A DNA stretch of 64,000 nucleotides, taken from assembly GCF_029889745.1 (NCBI RefSeq), contig NZ_CP123639.1:534501-598500 (forward strand), written 5' to 3'. The DNA comes from Ligilactobacillus faecis. Lineage in GTDB: Bacteria; Bacillota; Bacilli; Lactobacillales; Lactobacillaceae. Below, piece after piece: positions 16,630 to 26,535 of this stretch; position 1 is the stretch's first letter; each line of letters starts with the position of its first letter. The position numbers and the translations under genes were made by a program. The notes beneath the pieces are model-generated. The model saw only the letters and a program-made list of their open reading frames with translations. It did not search any database and was not told the DNA's origin.

Positions 16630-18246
16630 CTATTCTACCTCGACATCACGATACAAAAGCACTGTGCCATAAGGTGAGATACTTAAGCCTTTGACTTTAG
16701 AAGATAGTAAGTAAGTCATCGCACCTTGATAGACTGGCGCAGTATACGTATCATCTTTGATCAACTTTGTTTCAGCGTCGATCAATGTTTCCCACCGCTT
16801 AGCTGGATCGTTAGCGTACGTCGTAGCAGCTTGATCTAGATCGTTCCAAAAGGCTTGGTTCGTATAATCTGTATTCAAGTGATATTGTCCCCCATCACTG
16901 ATAAAGTTGACGGGATCAGCATAGTCAGGCTGCCATGTTCCATAAACAACATCATAGTTATAGGCAGTTGTCGCAGCTAACCGCGATTTGAGCGGGATCG
17001 AGCGTAAATTGACTTTGAGCCCAGGAAGGTTTTCCTCAAGTTGGCTTTGCAAATAAGTTGCAACTTGTTTGGCTTCATTTGTATCAGATGATAAAACTTC
17101 TAAAGTCAACTCATCTTGCCCCAGTTCTTGCTTCGCCAAAGCCCATTCGGCCTGCGCCTTCTTCTTATCATATGGTAAAAGGTCGCCAGCTTGTTTACGA
17201 TATTCTTTATCTGTCGCAGAGTTATAAGCAAAGTCAGCTGGTACGATCCCATTTAACGGAGTCCCAACATTCAAAACATTTTTAACTAGTAGCTGTTTTT
17301 CAAAGCCTTGGGCGATCGCTTTTCTAGCGTGAACATTGCCTGTGATATCTCTTTTAGTATTAAAACCTAAATAGCCGATCAACGGGATCTTTTTCGTATG
17401 ATAACCTGGATCATTAGCATATTGTTTGGCAAACTCATTACCTAAGATCGTATAGTCGAGCTTGCCTGTTTGATAAAGTTTACCCGCAGTTGAAGTATCT
17501 TTGACGACTTGGATCTCAGCTTTAGCTAATTTGACCGCCTTTTGATCCCAATACTGCTTATTTTTTACGTAATTCCACTGGTCATTCGTCCCTTGCCAGC
17601 CACTGACAACAAATGGTCCATTGTAGACAGCATTTTTAGAAGTCGTACCGTATTTTGAACCAAACTTTTCAGCTACTTTTTGGTTCTTGGGGAAAAACGG
17701 AGCCCCAGTCAACAATTCATCCAAATAGCTGATCGGAGCTTCAAGTTGAACTTGTAGCGTCTGATCATCTAGCGCTTTGACTCCTAGTTGAGTAGGTGAG
17801 AGCTCTCCTTTACGGATCGCTTGCGCATTTTTGATCGGGTCTAGTCGTTGTGAGTTTGGTGAAGCTGTACTTGGTGAAATGATATTTTGCCAAGCATAAA
17901 CGTAATCGCTAGCTTTAACTGGATCGCCGTTTGACCACTTAGCCTTTTTGCGTAATTTGAAAGTATATATCGTATGCTCTTCATTTGAAGTAACACTTTG
18001 AGCTCCAGCTAAAACTGGCTTGCCTTTTTGATCAAATCGATAGAGCCCTTCAAAGGCATTATCCATCGCTTCTAAACTGATCATATCACTGTACTTGGCC
18101 GTATCAAGCGTTGCCATTTGGTCACTGACTGCTGAGCGGATAGTTTGAGTACTAGCCTGTTGGTCATTTTGAGAACGACCACAAGCACTTAAAAATACCC
18201 CCGTTACGATAACACCCATCAAGGCAAATAATTGCTTTGTCTTCAC
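16630..18246 (-). CDS. Oligopeptide ABC transporter substrate-binding lipoprotein (OppA family)
   Basis: This is a 538-residue protein if it starts at the GTG at 18244-18246, which has GGGGGG seven bases upstream. The ATG at 18261 lies within the run leading to that site. The lipoprotein signal is KTKQLFALMGVIVTGVF followed by lipobox LSAC. Typical SBP_bac_5 blocks include AKWSNGDPVKASDYVYAWQN, YNGPFVVSGW and PLIGYLGFNTKRDITGN. It should bind peptides outside the membrane for an Opp-type importer encoded elsewhere. It is divergent from pepX, which is a sensible pairing of peptide uptake with peptide hydrolysis. Confidence 0.93.
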   Translation of the reverse strand: MKTKQLFALMGVIVTGVFLSACGRSQNDQQASTQTIRSAVSDQMATLDTAKYSDMISLEAMDNAFEGLYRFDQKGKPVLAGAQSVTSNEEHTIYTFKLRKKAKWSNGDPVKASDYVYAWQNIISPSTASPNSQRLDPIKNAQAIRKGELSPTQLGVKALDDQTLQVQLEAPISYLDELLTGAPFFPKNQKVAEKFGSKYGTTSKNAVYNGPFVVSGWQGTNDQWNYVKNKQYWDQKAVKLAKAEIQVVKDTSTAGKLYQTGKLDYTILGNEFAKQYANDPGYHTKKIPLIGYLGFNTKRDITGNVHARKAIAQGFEKQLLVKNVLNVGTPLNGIVPADFAYNSATDKEYRKQAGDLLPYDKKKAQAEWALAKQELGQDELTLEVLSSDTNEAKQVATYLQSQLEENLPGLKVNLRSIPLKSRLAATTAYNYDVVYGTWQPDYADPVNFISDGGQYHLNTDYTNQAFWNDLDQAATTYANDPAKRWETLIDAETKLIKDDTYTAPVYQGAMTYLLSSKVKGLSISPYGTVLLYRDVEVE

Positions 18247-18413
18247 GCAAATTCCCCCCATCTTTTTGGTTTACGTAATATATTTTGCCCTATTTTTTAT
18301 GAATTAGCAATCATTTCTACTTACAAATAGGAAATGTTTCTAAGACTAGCTTTTCAGTTATCAAAAGGCTACAATACTTCTTATATATTTATAATTTTAA
18401 AGGGGGGCTTTCT

Positions 18414-20825
18414 TTGAAACATCACCAATTTGCACATGTCAACGTTCCACTAGAACAAAAGATCTGTGAGCTAAAGCAGATCGGTTTTTTGAATCATGAC
18501 GTCAAACGGACCGAAGAATTAAATGAACTCTGGTTGCTCTTTTTAAATCAAGCTTTACCACAATACTTGACGAAAAGTGCTAAGCAAGTTCAACTCAAAA
18601 CTTTTTTAGCAACAGCAGAATTAGATCTTTTGAGTTATCTCGAACAAAAAACTGTTGATCTACATACTTTTTATAATGTCGGGCTCCAGTTGCTCTTATT
18701 TCGTCCTGGAGTCGACTTTAAACTTAGCGATCCTTTGAGCGCTATGGAACGTTTAGGACTCTATCATGCCGAGAAACTTACGACCCACACTGATCTTTTA
18801 GGGGCTTGGTATGACCTTTTGTGTACTCAAACACGCTTAGGGCAAACGTTACTTGATCATTTGGCAGGACTTGGGTATTTCACCAAATTTTATGACCTTC
18901 CTGCGATCAAAAAACCACTCTTTTTTAATGGTAAAGCCCAACCGATCTTTGATACCTCAAAGCTGATCTATGAAGTCGTCTATATCGAATCCGACTTAGA
19001 TACTGACGAAGATGGTCACTGCGACCTTTTGCGTGCAGAGATCATTCGCCCAAAAGAGACTGAACACGGCTTAAAAGTCCCAGTACTTTATACGGCTAGC
19101 CCTTATCATCAAGGAACAAATGATGATGATGGCAAAAAGTTGCTCCATCCGGCTAATGTCGCTTTACAGCACAAAACACCAACGACAACTTCTAAGCCAA
19201 CTTTTCTACGCTCCAAACCAAAAAAAGCCCCCCAAAAAAGAACAGTCATGGGCCGTTCCACCCGGGCTGAAGAAACATTCGGTCGCGAAACATCCTATAG
19301 CTTAAATGATTATTTTCTCGCCCGTGGCTTTGCCGTTGTTTATGCAGCTGGGATCGGCACTAAAGGTTCTGACGGACTTCGAACTTGTGGTGATCTTGCC
19401 GAGACAAGTTCGACGATCGCGATCATCGAATGGCTGACAGGAAAACGGAAAGCTTTTACAAATCGCACAGAAAACATCGAACTCAAAGCATGGTGGTGCA
19501 ACAAAAAGGTCGCGATGACTGGCAAGTCTTACTTAGGCACTTTAGCTATCGCAGCCGCAACGACTGGTGTTGCTGGGCTTGAAACGATCATCGCTGAAGC
19601 AGCGATCTCAAGTTGGTATGACTATTATCGCGCTGGCGGTCTTGTTGTTTTTCCAGATGGTTTCATCGGTGAAGATGCTGACGTCTTAGCCCAAGAATGT
19701 TTAAGTATGAAACAAGATTTTGCTAAATATCGTGAAGTTCGTTCTTTATGGAAAGAAAAACGCGCTCAGCTCACACAAGAGCTCGATGAAGCAAGTGGTA
19801 ATTACAATGCCTTTTGGGAGGCCCGCAACTATCTCAACGATGCTCATCAGATCAAATGCGATCTAGTCTTGATCCACGGACTCAATGATCAAAATGTCAA
19901 ACCTAAAAATCCTTATCAGTTACTAGAAAAGGTCGCTGACCTCCCTGTGGCTAAAAAAGTCATCTTACATCAAGGGGAACACATCTATATCAATAATCTA
20001 GCTAGTCTTGATCTGACTGACATGCTGAATCTCTGGCTCTCACATAAACTTTATGGCTTAGATAATCAAGCTAAAGAATACTTGCCTGATCTTCTTGTCC
20101 AACAAAACACAGCACCTGATGCTTGGATCACACCATCCACATGGGGTAGTGCAAAAAAACAGATTTTTACTTTAACATCAAATAATGAGTTATCTAAAAC
20201 TGCCAAGCAACCACTTACAGAAAAAATGTCTTTTGCAGACCACCTTGACCAAGCAACTTTTGCACACTACACAAATGATCTTGCCAAATGGCATACTGAT
20301 CTTGTTGCAAATAAAGCACCTTTAAGCGCAAATAGTTTGCACTTTGTCACCGAGACCTTGACTTCACCTTTGACGATAAACGGCGTTGCTAAACTTAAAG
20401 TCTTTGTTGCAAGTAGTGCTGACCATGGTCTTTTAAGTGCGATGCTAGTTGATCTAGGTGAAGCAAAGCGGTTGCAAAAAAAGCCTACACTGTTAGCTGC
20501 GAAAGCTTTAAATTCTGGTTTCCGCTGGCGCGTAGATGACCTTGTCGGCTTTACGTACGGTCCAACGACGCCTTATCAGATCATCAGCAAAGGTCACATC
20601 AATCTCCAAAATCGCACTGCGCCGTGGCAAAATGATGAACTATTTCCTGGGACATTTTATGATGTTGAGCTTTCTTTCCAACCAACATTTTATACTGTGC
20701 CTAAAGGGCGAAAGTTAGCTTTGATCATCTATGCCACTGATCTGAGCGCAACTTTACGTGGAAATGAAGCGCTGACTTATACATTAGCAGACGCTCCTAA
20801 TCACTTGATCTTACCCCTTGAATAA
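18414..20825 (+). CDS. pepX: Xaa-Pro dipeptidyl-peptidase PepX
   Basis: This is an 803-residue cytoplasmic serine peptidase of normal PepX length that releases X-Pro dipeptides from peptides. It starts at a TTG with AGGGGGG upstream. The N-terminal PepX domain covers about residues 1-150. The catalytic alpha/beta hydrolase contains GKSYLGT (nucleophile Ser near residue 370), HGLNDQNV (Asp near 490) and QGEHIYI (His near 521). A C-terminal jelly-roll domain follows. The short insert rich in Lys/Pro (SKPTFLRSKPKKAPQKR) near residue 265 looks like a surface loop. It ends before a strong terminator shared with the convergent bile salt hydrolase gene. Confidence 0.95.
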   Translation: MKHHQFAHVNVPLEQKICELKQIGFLNHDVKRTEELNELWLLFLNQALPQYLTKSAKQVQLKTFLATAELDLLSYLEQKTVDLHTFYNVGLQLLLFRPGVDFKLSDPLSAMERLGLYHAEKLTTHTDLLGAWYDLLCTQTRLGQTLLDHLAGLGYFTKFYDLPAIKKPLFFNGKAQPIFDTSKLIYEVVYIESDLDTDEDGHCDLLRAEIIRPKETEHGLKVPVLYTASPYHQGTNDDDGKKLLHPANVALQHKTPTTTSKPTFLRSKPKKAPQKRTVMGRSTRAEETFGRETSYSLNDYFLARGFAVVYAAGIGTKGSDGLRTCGDLAETSSTIAIIEWLTGKRKAFTNRTENIELKAWWCNKKVAMTGKSYLGTLAIAAATTGVAGLETIIAEAAISSWYDYYRAGGLVVFPDGFIGEDADVLAQECLSMKQDFAKYREVRSLWKEKRAQLTQELDEASGNYNAFWEARNYLNDAHQIKCDLVLIHGLNDQNVKPKNPYQLLEKVADLPVAKKVILHQGEHIYINNLASLDLTDMLNLWLSHKLYGLDNQAKEYLPDLLVQQNTAPDAWITPSTWGSAKKQIFTLTSNNELSKTAKQPLTEKMSFADHLDQATFAHYTNDLAKWHTDLVANKAPLSANSLHFVTETLTSPLTINGVAKLKVFVASSADHGLLSAMLVDLGEAKRLQKKPTLLAAKALNSGFRWRVDDLVGFTYGPTTPYQIISKGHINLQNRTAPWQNDELFPGTFYDVELSFQPTFYTVPKGRKLALIIYATDLSATLRGNEALTYTLADAPNHLILPLE

Positions 20826-20844
20826 ACAAGCCGTTATTCTTACT

Positions 20845-20892
20845 AAAAAAGACATCAGCTAATCCCTTTCTGGGCTTTGCCGATGTCTTTTT
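20845..20892. terminator. Bidirectional terminator between pepX and the bile salt hydrolase gene
   Basis: GACATC..GC and GC.GATGTC form the stem, with A6 on the left and T5 on the right, so it can serve both convergent genes. Confidence 0.82.
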
Positions 20893-20909
20893 GCTTAAGC
20901 TACCACTTT

Positions 20910-21884
20910 TTAATTTTGATAGTGGACATTTTGTTCTGTTAACAATGGATAAACGTTTGGTTCTGAGCCATCAAGATCTACTTTGTGAAGATCAAGCGCA
21001 GTCAATTGCCGATTATCATAAGTCGAATAATAAAGGAGACCCTTAGCTGTGTTGTAGCAGACCGAATAGATCGTATGTTCGAAATGTCCTTCTTCTAATT
21101 CACAACAACCTTTGACTTGCTCAACGGAATTTAAAATATGGAAACATTGACTCACACTGCTCATTTCCGTTGGTTCACAAATCGAGTGTGCTTTAGTGAA
21201 AACAGCCCGCGCAAAACGCGAAGAAGATGTTAGATCACCAGGAAGCCCAAATGTCCCCATCCCACGACTATAAACAGGTAAGTCGACAGCTGGCGCAAAG
21301 GTATTTTCAGGAGTCTTAGCTGAAAGACCACGATATTTGCTCAAAGTCAGCAACTGTTTGTCAAAAGTCGGATTGTTTGTTAAAACACCAACTGGATCAT
21401 CAGAGAGCTTTAGTCCTGAAGCCAAAGGTTCAACAACTAGTGTTTGTTCTTTATCAGCTACGATCCAATGTAATGGCGATAACGGCAATTGCTCACTGAA
21501 AGGAATGTTGACCAAGTTGATCTTTTCGAGCAATGCTTTAGCTTCCGCAACAGTCTTGCATTGTCCTAAAATATACGGAATAAATTCAAAAGGTGTCACA
21601 TTCAGTTTTTCTGGCACTTCTTCCAAGTAGACAGCATTTCCTTCAAAATTCAAGCCTGCCATAGAAAGGCCATATTCATTGACGGCATCATAATAGAGCG
21701 GAACATCATCAAAGATCGCAGCGATCCCGATCAACGCATAGTGTTCAGTTAGATCCTGAAGCTTTCTCATTTTAAAAGGATAGTTGCGGGGGGTGATGAC
21801 TGCCTTTTCGCCGTAGGAAATGTCAAGGTCAAAGTTTCGCCCGAGATAATGTTCTTTTGATAAAAAAGATACTGCTGTACACAT
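20910..21884 (-). CDS. bsh: Choloylglycine hydrolase / bile salt hydrolase
   Basis: This is a 324-residue Ntn hydrolase. I place the start at the ATG at 21882-21884, giving MCTAVSF, because Cys must become the N-terminal nucleophile after Met removal. A TTG directly before it would place Cys third. The key conserved features are Cys2, GRNFDLD near residue 16, NEYGLSMAGLNF, LTNNPTFDKQL and SSSRFARAVF. These fit the bile salt hydrolase/penicillin V acylase group. The family cleaves glycine or taurine from conjugated bile acids; an N-acyl homoserine lactone or penicillin acylase activity cannot be excluded. The presence of the gene suits a gut lifestyle. Confidence 0.9.
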   Translation of the reverse strand: MCTAVSFLSKEHYLGRNFDLDISYGEKAVITPRNYPFKMRKLQDLTEHYALIGIAAIFDDVPLYYDAVNEYGLSMAGLNFEGNAVYLEEVPEKLNVTPFEFIPYILGQCKTVAEAKALLEKINLVNIPFSEQLPLSPLHWIVADKEQTLVVEPLASGLKLSDDPVGVLTNNPTFDKQLLTLSKYRGLSAKTPENTFAPAVDLPVYSRGMGTFGLPGDLTSSSRFARAVFTKAHSICEPTEMSSVSQCFHILNSVEQVKGCCELEEGHFEHTIYSVCYNTAKGLLYYSTYDNRQLTALDLHKVDLDGSEPNVYPLLTEQNVHYQN

Positions 21885-22459
21885 CAATTATTCATTCCTT
21901 TATATAAAATTTATTTTTATGTATCGATCCTATGTAGGTTTAGTTACAGGGCAATTTATCGTAAGCTTTTAGTGAGGATATTATCGTATGTTGCTTTCGA
22001 ACAGTGACAGACAATAGCAGTCCATAAATCATACTGTTTTCTAATAAAACCGATCGGTGTCTCAAACACCTTACGCTTATAATATACTTCTAAATGCCAC
22101 TATTTGATAATCTAAGTTTTTTATTCTATTTAAAAAAACGAGTCATTGTGAACTCAAAACTAACTTTAGCTAGCTACCTCTTTAAAAATTTCATCATTTT
22201 TTAGTTTAAAAATTCGATAAATTATTCAATACTGTAAATAATATACTTTAAAAAGCATTCTGATCCTTGTTGATATTGCATGTTTTGCTCAACCTAATAT
22301 ATAATTTTGATGTTTAAGTTTTTATAAAATTATTATTTATGCACAATTTTGGCCTCAAGGAAAAAATTATGTTAGCTATTCTATAAATAACCAATAATTT
22401 ATTAAATTCAAAAAATTTCAAGAAAGGGAATATAAACTTTCTACAGATATCGTCGCACC
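21885..22459. other. 575-bp AT-rich gap between divergent genes
   Basis: No open frame with a ribosome site was found. A small GGTGT/ACACC hairpin lies near 22054-22070, and several TATAAT-like strings are present. It presumably holds promoters for the bile salt hydrolase and Mga-like genes; nothing more can be supported. Confidence 0.45.
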
Positions 22460-23953
22460 TTGATGCTATTTGTTCAACATTTTATATGGCACACTTCTAT
22501 GCACAACGAACAACTTTTTGATCACAAAAGTCTACAGATCTACTCTTTGCTGATGGAACTACACCTTAAAAATAACCATCTTTCAAAGACCGAACTCTGT
22601 ACATGTTTGAAGATCACTGCTCCAACTTTAACGCAACTGATCGAGCATATCAATAGCTTTGATCCTCATATTTTAACAGTGACTCGTCACGAAGTCATTT
22701 TAGAGTTACCGTATAAAAGTTCAACGATCACAAACTTGAACCATACATTACTAGCAACATCACCTAAATTTCAGTTACTTGATACTTATTTCAAACATTC
22801 TTACTTAACGCGAGAAGAAGCCGCGCAACAGTTGAATATCAGCTTGACTTCGATCAACAAATTAGTAGGCGAATGCAATACTTTATTAAAAGAGTTCAAA
22901 CTTGAACTCAAGCAAAATATGGTACGTGGTTTAGGGATCCAATATTTCTATTTTTATTACAACTTTTATTGGAATAATCCTCATATCGGGAACGGTCTAG
23001 ACAATATCGTGCTCTCTGACCATGGGTTCAAAGACTTCGCATTCACTAAACTCAACTGTGACTTAAATATTATTCAAGTCCAGCAGATCAGTCTTTGGCT
23101 CTCATTACTCAGTGCTAAACATGAATTGCTTCAAAAATATTTTGTACATGAAGAGCGTCCAGAAAATTTTTATGCGATCCGCGAAACTCCTCTTTTTCAG
23201 ATGCTATTGACGTATTTCAAACAAAACTGGACTTATTTGAACGTTTCCATCATTGAATACTATAGTTATTTGACCTTTATTTTTCTAAATATCCACAACG
23301 TGATCTACTATCCGATCACAGAGATCAACTCGCTTTTTGTTGGTTCTGAATGCCAACAACTTTTAGAACAAGTAACGACGATCTTGACTAATAGCTACAG
23401 TTTCAATGATAACTTTATCTCTTTACGAAGTAGTTTATATTTTACGATCAATAAACTTCTCTTATTAGACGGTTACTATTATGCTTACGACGTACTAGTC
23501 TTAAAAAACAGTGCCCGTAAAACACAGCCTTTTGAAGAAAAAGTTATCCAAGAGATCCTTCAGATCCCAGTCTCCTTAGGTTTCAAACTTCCTGCCTATA
23601 AATTGACTGCCATTAGAGACAATTTACGCATGATGATCTATCCGTATAAAAATTTGAAACGTCAAGCGCTTCAGATCGGCGTGATCTCACAACTACCGAT
23701 CGCAACTCGGTATGCTTACATCACAGGCATGCAAAATATTTTGAATAAGGATCATAACGTTGTTGTCAGTGATTTTGTCGCCCACCATCACTATGACTTG
23801 ATCATTTCTGACTTTGAACTGACAGAACCACAGCAATTTCATACTCCGATCTTGACTTTAGATGATCTCAATATCCAAAGTAATCTCACTTTATTAGAAA
23901 AAACGATCGCTAAGCTTGAAAGTGAAAGCTATCAACCGCTTATATTGCAATAA
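22460..23953 (+). CDS. Mga-like helix-turn-helix transcriptional regulator
   Basis: This is a protein of up to 497 residues. Two N-terminal winged-helix blocks are visible: LSKTELCTCLKITAPTLTQL (about 42-61) and LTREEAAQQLNISLTSINKL (about 115-134). A long helical region with PRD/Mga-like character and a C-terminal EIIB-like end follow. This is the architecture of Mga/AtxA-type virulence and sugar-responsive regulators. The true start is uncertain: neither ATG 22460 nor the in-frame ATG encoding MHNEQLFD (about 22499) has a good ribosome site. The gene shows more AT-rich codons and fewer GATC sites than its neighbours. A target is not evident; the adjacent surface or bile genes are possibilities only. 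Confidence 0.7.
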   Translation: MMLFVQHFIWHTSMHNEQLFDHKSLQIYSLLMELHLKNNHLSKTELCTCLKITAPTLTQLIEHINSFDPHILTVTRHEVILELPYKSSTITNLNHTLLATSPKFQLLDTYFKHSYLTREEAAQQLNISLTSINKLVGECNTLLKEFKLELKQNMVRGLGIQYFYFYYNFYWNNPHIGNGLDNIVLSDHGFKDFAFTKLNCDLNIIQVQQISLWLSLLSAKHELLQKYFVHEERPENFYAIRETPLFQMLLTYFKQNWTYLNVSIIEYYSYLTFIFLNIHNVIYYPITEINSLFVGSECQQLLEQVTTILTNSYSFNDNFISLRSSLYFTINKLLLLDGYYYAYDVLVLKNSARKTQPFEEKVIQEILQIPVSLGFKLPAYKLTAIRDNLRMMIYPYKNLKRQALQIGVISQLPIATRYAYITGMQNILNKDHNVVVSDFVAHHHYDLIISDFELTEPQQFHTPILTLDDLNIQSNLTLLEKTIAKLESESYQPLILQ

Positions 23954-24183
23954 AAAGAGGGCAGGCATACTACCTTGCAACAAGTTCCTTGCTGTAAAAT
24001 TTTTAAAGAGATGTGCAAAGTCGGCTACTCAACGTTATAATTTTATGTTATCCTTTCGAGGGTCATCGTAAGGTAGCCGAGCGTGGCTACCTTTTTTCTT
24101 TGATCATAATTCAAAAGCTGGATATATGAAACACGAAGGTCTTCATATATCCAGCTTTATTTTATAGACTTATGTCACAGCCT
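23954..24183. mobile_element. Deleted remnant of the IS1182-type element
   Basis: Bases from about 24035 to 24180 closely match the right end of the intact element (14850-14987), including GGTAGCC..GGCTACC, the GCTGGATATATG hairpin and the terminal ACTTATGTCACAGCC. The transposase gene is gone and the left part is barely recognisable. The outer flanks AATAAAAAG and CTTTTTATT are again complementary, suggesting that the original insertion was into a terminator palindrome. Confidence 0.75.
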
Positions 24184-24185
24184 TT

Positions 24186-24902
24186 TTATTTTTTTCGGTC
24201 TAAGATCGTATAGGCATGTTCGCCATTATACGGATGGCGACTAAAAGAATATTCAAAGGGGCGTCCGTCTTGTAAATAAACGACTTGTTCAACTTGTAAG
24301 ATCGGATCATGTTCGGCTGATCCGAGATATTTGATATCGTTAGCAGTCGCTTTTTCTGCTGTGATCTTGCGAAAAGCACTTCCGATCTGAAGATGAAGCG
24401 CTTCATTCAAATACGCATAGATCGAATTCAATAGTTCATGCTCACTTAACCCTGGGATCAGCTCGATCGGCATAAAAGTATGCTCGAGCGCATATGGTTT
24501 ATCATCGACAAGTCGCAAACGTAAGATCTCATAAACTGGTTCATTTTTTTGCAATTCGAGCCGTTCTCTGACTTCTTCTGAAGGAAATTTTACATCAAAA
24601 ACGATCGGTCGGCTCACAACTTTTCGATCGCCTAGTTGTTGACTAAGTCCTCCATACTCATCAACGGGGAGAGCATCACGCTGCGCTAAAGCATTTTTCC
24701 GTACAAAAGTTCCGGCCCCCCGTTGCGCATAAATATAACCTTCGATCGCCAAAATATCTAATGCTTTTTTTACAGTCATGCGACTTGTTTTAAATTCTTT
24801 AGCTAAAGCATTTTGATCTGGGATCAAACTTCCAGCCGGATAATCCCCAACTAAGATCCGATGCTTAACAGTTTCTAAGATCTGTTTATACTTTGGTTCC
24901 AT
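24186..24902 (-). CDS. GntR-family regulator with UTRA effector domain
   Basis: This is a 238-residue regulator. The winged helix occupies residues 1-68, with the GntR signature LAKEFKTSRMTVKKALDILAIEGYIYAQRGAGTFV split over its recognition helix. A UTRA ligand domain follows (about 90-235). HutC/UTRA members sense sugar phosphates, glucosamine-6-phosphate or similar metabolites. No metabolic gene is co-transcribed and the gene downstream on this strand is the IS remnant, so the regulon cannot be deduced. An inverted repeat upstream could be its own operator. Confidence 0.88.
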   Translation of the reverse strand: MEPKYKQILETVKHRILVGDYPAGSLIPDQNALAKEFKTSRMTVKKALDILAIEGYIYAQRGAGTFVRKNALAQRDALPVDEYGGLSQQLGDRKVVSRPIVFDVKFPSEEVRERLELQKNEPVYEILRLRLVDDKPYALEHTFMPIELIPGLSEHELLNSIYAYLNEALHLQIGSAFRKITAEKATANDIKYLGSAEHDPILQVEQVVYLQDGRPFEYSFSRHPYNGEHAYTILDRKK

Positions 24903-24927
24903 TGCTAACGCCCCTTTTTGTATTTAC

Positions 24928-24974
24928 TTTAACTTCATATTATCAATACTTTTATGATAAAGTAAAGTTAAAAA
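24928..24974. promoter_or_regulatory. Possible operator upstream of the GntR-family gene
   Basis: TTTAACTT (24928-24935) and AAGTTAAA (24967-24974) are inverted around an AT-rich core with further partial symmetry (TTACTTTA, TAAAGTAA). The position upstream of the start suits autoregulation; this is inference. Confidence 0.35.
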
Positions 24975-24992
24975 GGTACTTTTTATAAAGAA

Positions 24993-25018
24993 AAGGAGTT
25001 GGCAAACCAACTCCTTCC
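24993..25018 (-). terminator. crcB-operon terminator, left copy of a 26-bp IS target duplication
   Basis: AAGGAGTTGG and CCAACTCCTT form a perfect 10-bp stem around CAAA. The identical 26 bases recur at 26536-26561 on the other side of IS copy 2. Confidence 0.9.
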
Positions 25019-25062
25019 AGAACGTAGACAAACTCTATTCAAATCGGATAGAGTTTGTTTTT

Positions 25063-25854
25063 TTATGTATTTTTATAACTATATACTTTGAAATATACGA
25101 ATATAACAGGGTTTTTCCCCAGTATTTTTACCAATTTTTTTAGATTTAGGCACGCAAATATCAACCCAACTTTAGCTAGAATTTTATCAATTCCTACTTC
25201 TCGGGCGTATCTCAAGTTGTGATATTCTTTTGCCGAACCAAAATTTCTTTCGATCGTCTCCTTTCGCGCTTCATACTTTAATTTTGAGCCAGTTTGATGC
25301 CTGATATCCTCACATTTTTCCATACTATCTTGCCAAACATGACGAGCGATAACTCTTTGATGATTTTTACTTTGTGTACATTTGTGCAGTAAAGGACATT
25401 TTTCACAGATTGTAGGATCACTTTTATATTCACGATAACCACTTCGATTAGTTGTGGAGTACATTAAGATTTGATCGCCAGGACATAAATAACAATCATA
25501 ATATTCATCATAAACAAAATCTTTGGGTCTAAGCGTACCAACTTTGCCCCTTGGGCGTTTATAAGGAAGAATGGGAATTATGCCTTGAGATAGTAAAAAG
25601 TGTGCGATCGTGGGTGTTTTATAGCCAGAATCAGCGATAATATATTGTGGGTCGTACTTCCGTACTTTTTCAAATATTTCAGGAAAAAGTTGCGTATCAT
25701 GGATATTTCCCGCACCGACCACATAAGCTAAGAGCCACCCATTTTTATCACAGGCAGCTTGAACGTTATAGGCAAAAACCTGTTTGTGTTCACCCTTATG
25801 AAACCATCCACTATCAGGATCAGTTTTAGATATTTTTACTTGTCTAGTTTTTTT
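25063..25854 (-). CDS. Transposase, C-terminal part (IS copy 2, -1 frame)
   Basis: Continuation of the transposase in the -1 frame after the A9 run, with the second Asp (IIADSGYKTPT) and the Glu region (ETIERNFGSAKEYHNLRYAR). It differs from copy 1 by His to Tyr near the C-terminus. Confidence 0.8.
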   Translation of the reverse strand, partial: KKTRQVKISKTDPDSGWFHKGEHKQVFAYNVQAACDKNGWLLAYVVGAGNIHDTQLFPEIFEKVRKYDPQYIIADSGYKTPTIAHFLLSQGIIPILPYKRPRGKVGTLRPKDFVYDEYYDCYLCPGDQILMYSTTNRSGYREYKSDPTICEKCPLLHKCTQSKNHQRVIARHVWQDSMEKCEDIRHQTGSKLKYEARKETIERNFGSAKEYHNLRYAREVGIDKILAKVGLIFACLNLKKLVKILGKNPVIFVYFKVYSYKNT

Positions 25855-26450
25855 TTAGGTTTTTCTTCTTTTAAGGGTTTCTTTTGATGTTTAGCTCTAT
25901 CTACATTTATTTCTTTTTCGAGATCTTCACTCATAAATTTTGACTTAGTTTCAATAACTTCAGTAGTATATTTACGGCTGTTAGCAGCAGCTTTCAAATG
26001 AGTTCCATCAATAAAGATATCAGTTGTGTCGATAAGATCATTTTCTAAACAGAGTTTCAAAATATGAGCAAAAATAGCTTCTATTACATGGCTTTCAGCA
26101 AATCTTCTTTTATAATTTTTACCGTAGGTAGAGAAATGAGGAACAGGATCATTTAAACCTAGTCCTAGAAACCATCGATAAGCGACATTAACTTGAATTT
26201 CTTTGATCGTTTGACGCATAGAACGAATACCAAATAGATTTTGGATCAAAGGAATCTTTATGAGTAGTACAGGGTCAAGACTAGGACGACCATTATTTTT
26301 ACAATAGGAATCTTCGACAAGATCATAAATAAAAGAGAAATCAATAATTTGATCAATTTTACGGAGTAAATGATCTTTTGGGACCAAATCATCTAGAGAA
26401 GTACGAGCATATTCACAGCGTTTGAGATTGGGATCACTTTTGTGAAGCAT
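25836..26450 (-). CDS. Transposase, N-terminal part (IS copy 2)
   Basis: Same protein as the N-terminal part in copy 1, starting at the ATG eight bases after GGAGG. The translation is identical to copy 1 and it ends just after the A9 run (T9 on the plus strand, 25848-25856). Confidence 0.85.
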   Translation of the reverse strand: MLHKSDPNLKRCEYARTSLDDLVPKDHLLRKIDQIIDFSFIYDLVEDSYCKNNGRPSLDPVLLIKIPLIQNLFGIRSMRQTIKEIQVNVAYRWFLGLGLNDPVPHFSTYGKNYKRRFAESHVIEAIFAHILKLCLENDLIDTTDIFIDGTHLKAAANSRKYTTEVIETKSKFMSEDLEKEINVDRAKHQKKPLKEEKPKKKLDK

Positions 26451-26535
26451 AATGAGCACCTCCGTAACCGTTTTCTTTAATTATACAAAAAAAAGTCACC
26501 AGAGCACATACTCTGATGACTTAGTCTACATTCTG

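Larger units (their letters stand above)
25019..26535. mobile_element. IS1182-type insertion sequence, copy 2 (1517 bp, reverse orientation)
   Basis: It is almost identical to copy 1 at 2777-4294, with the same ends CAGAACGTAGAC and GTCTACATTCTG. One base is missing near the transposase 3' side, and at least one codon differs (the C-terminal YSYKNT versus YSHKNT). It is flanked by a 26-base duplicated terminator palindrome. Both copies share the A9 frameshift. Confidence 0.93.
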
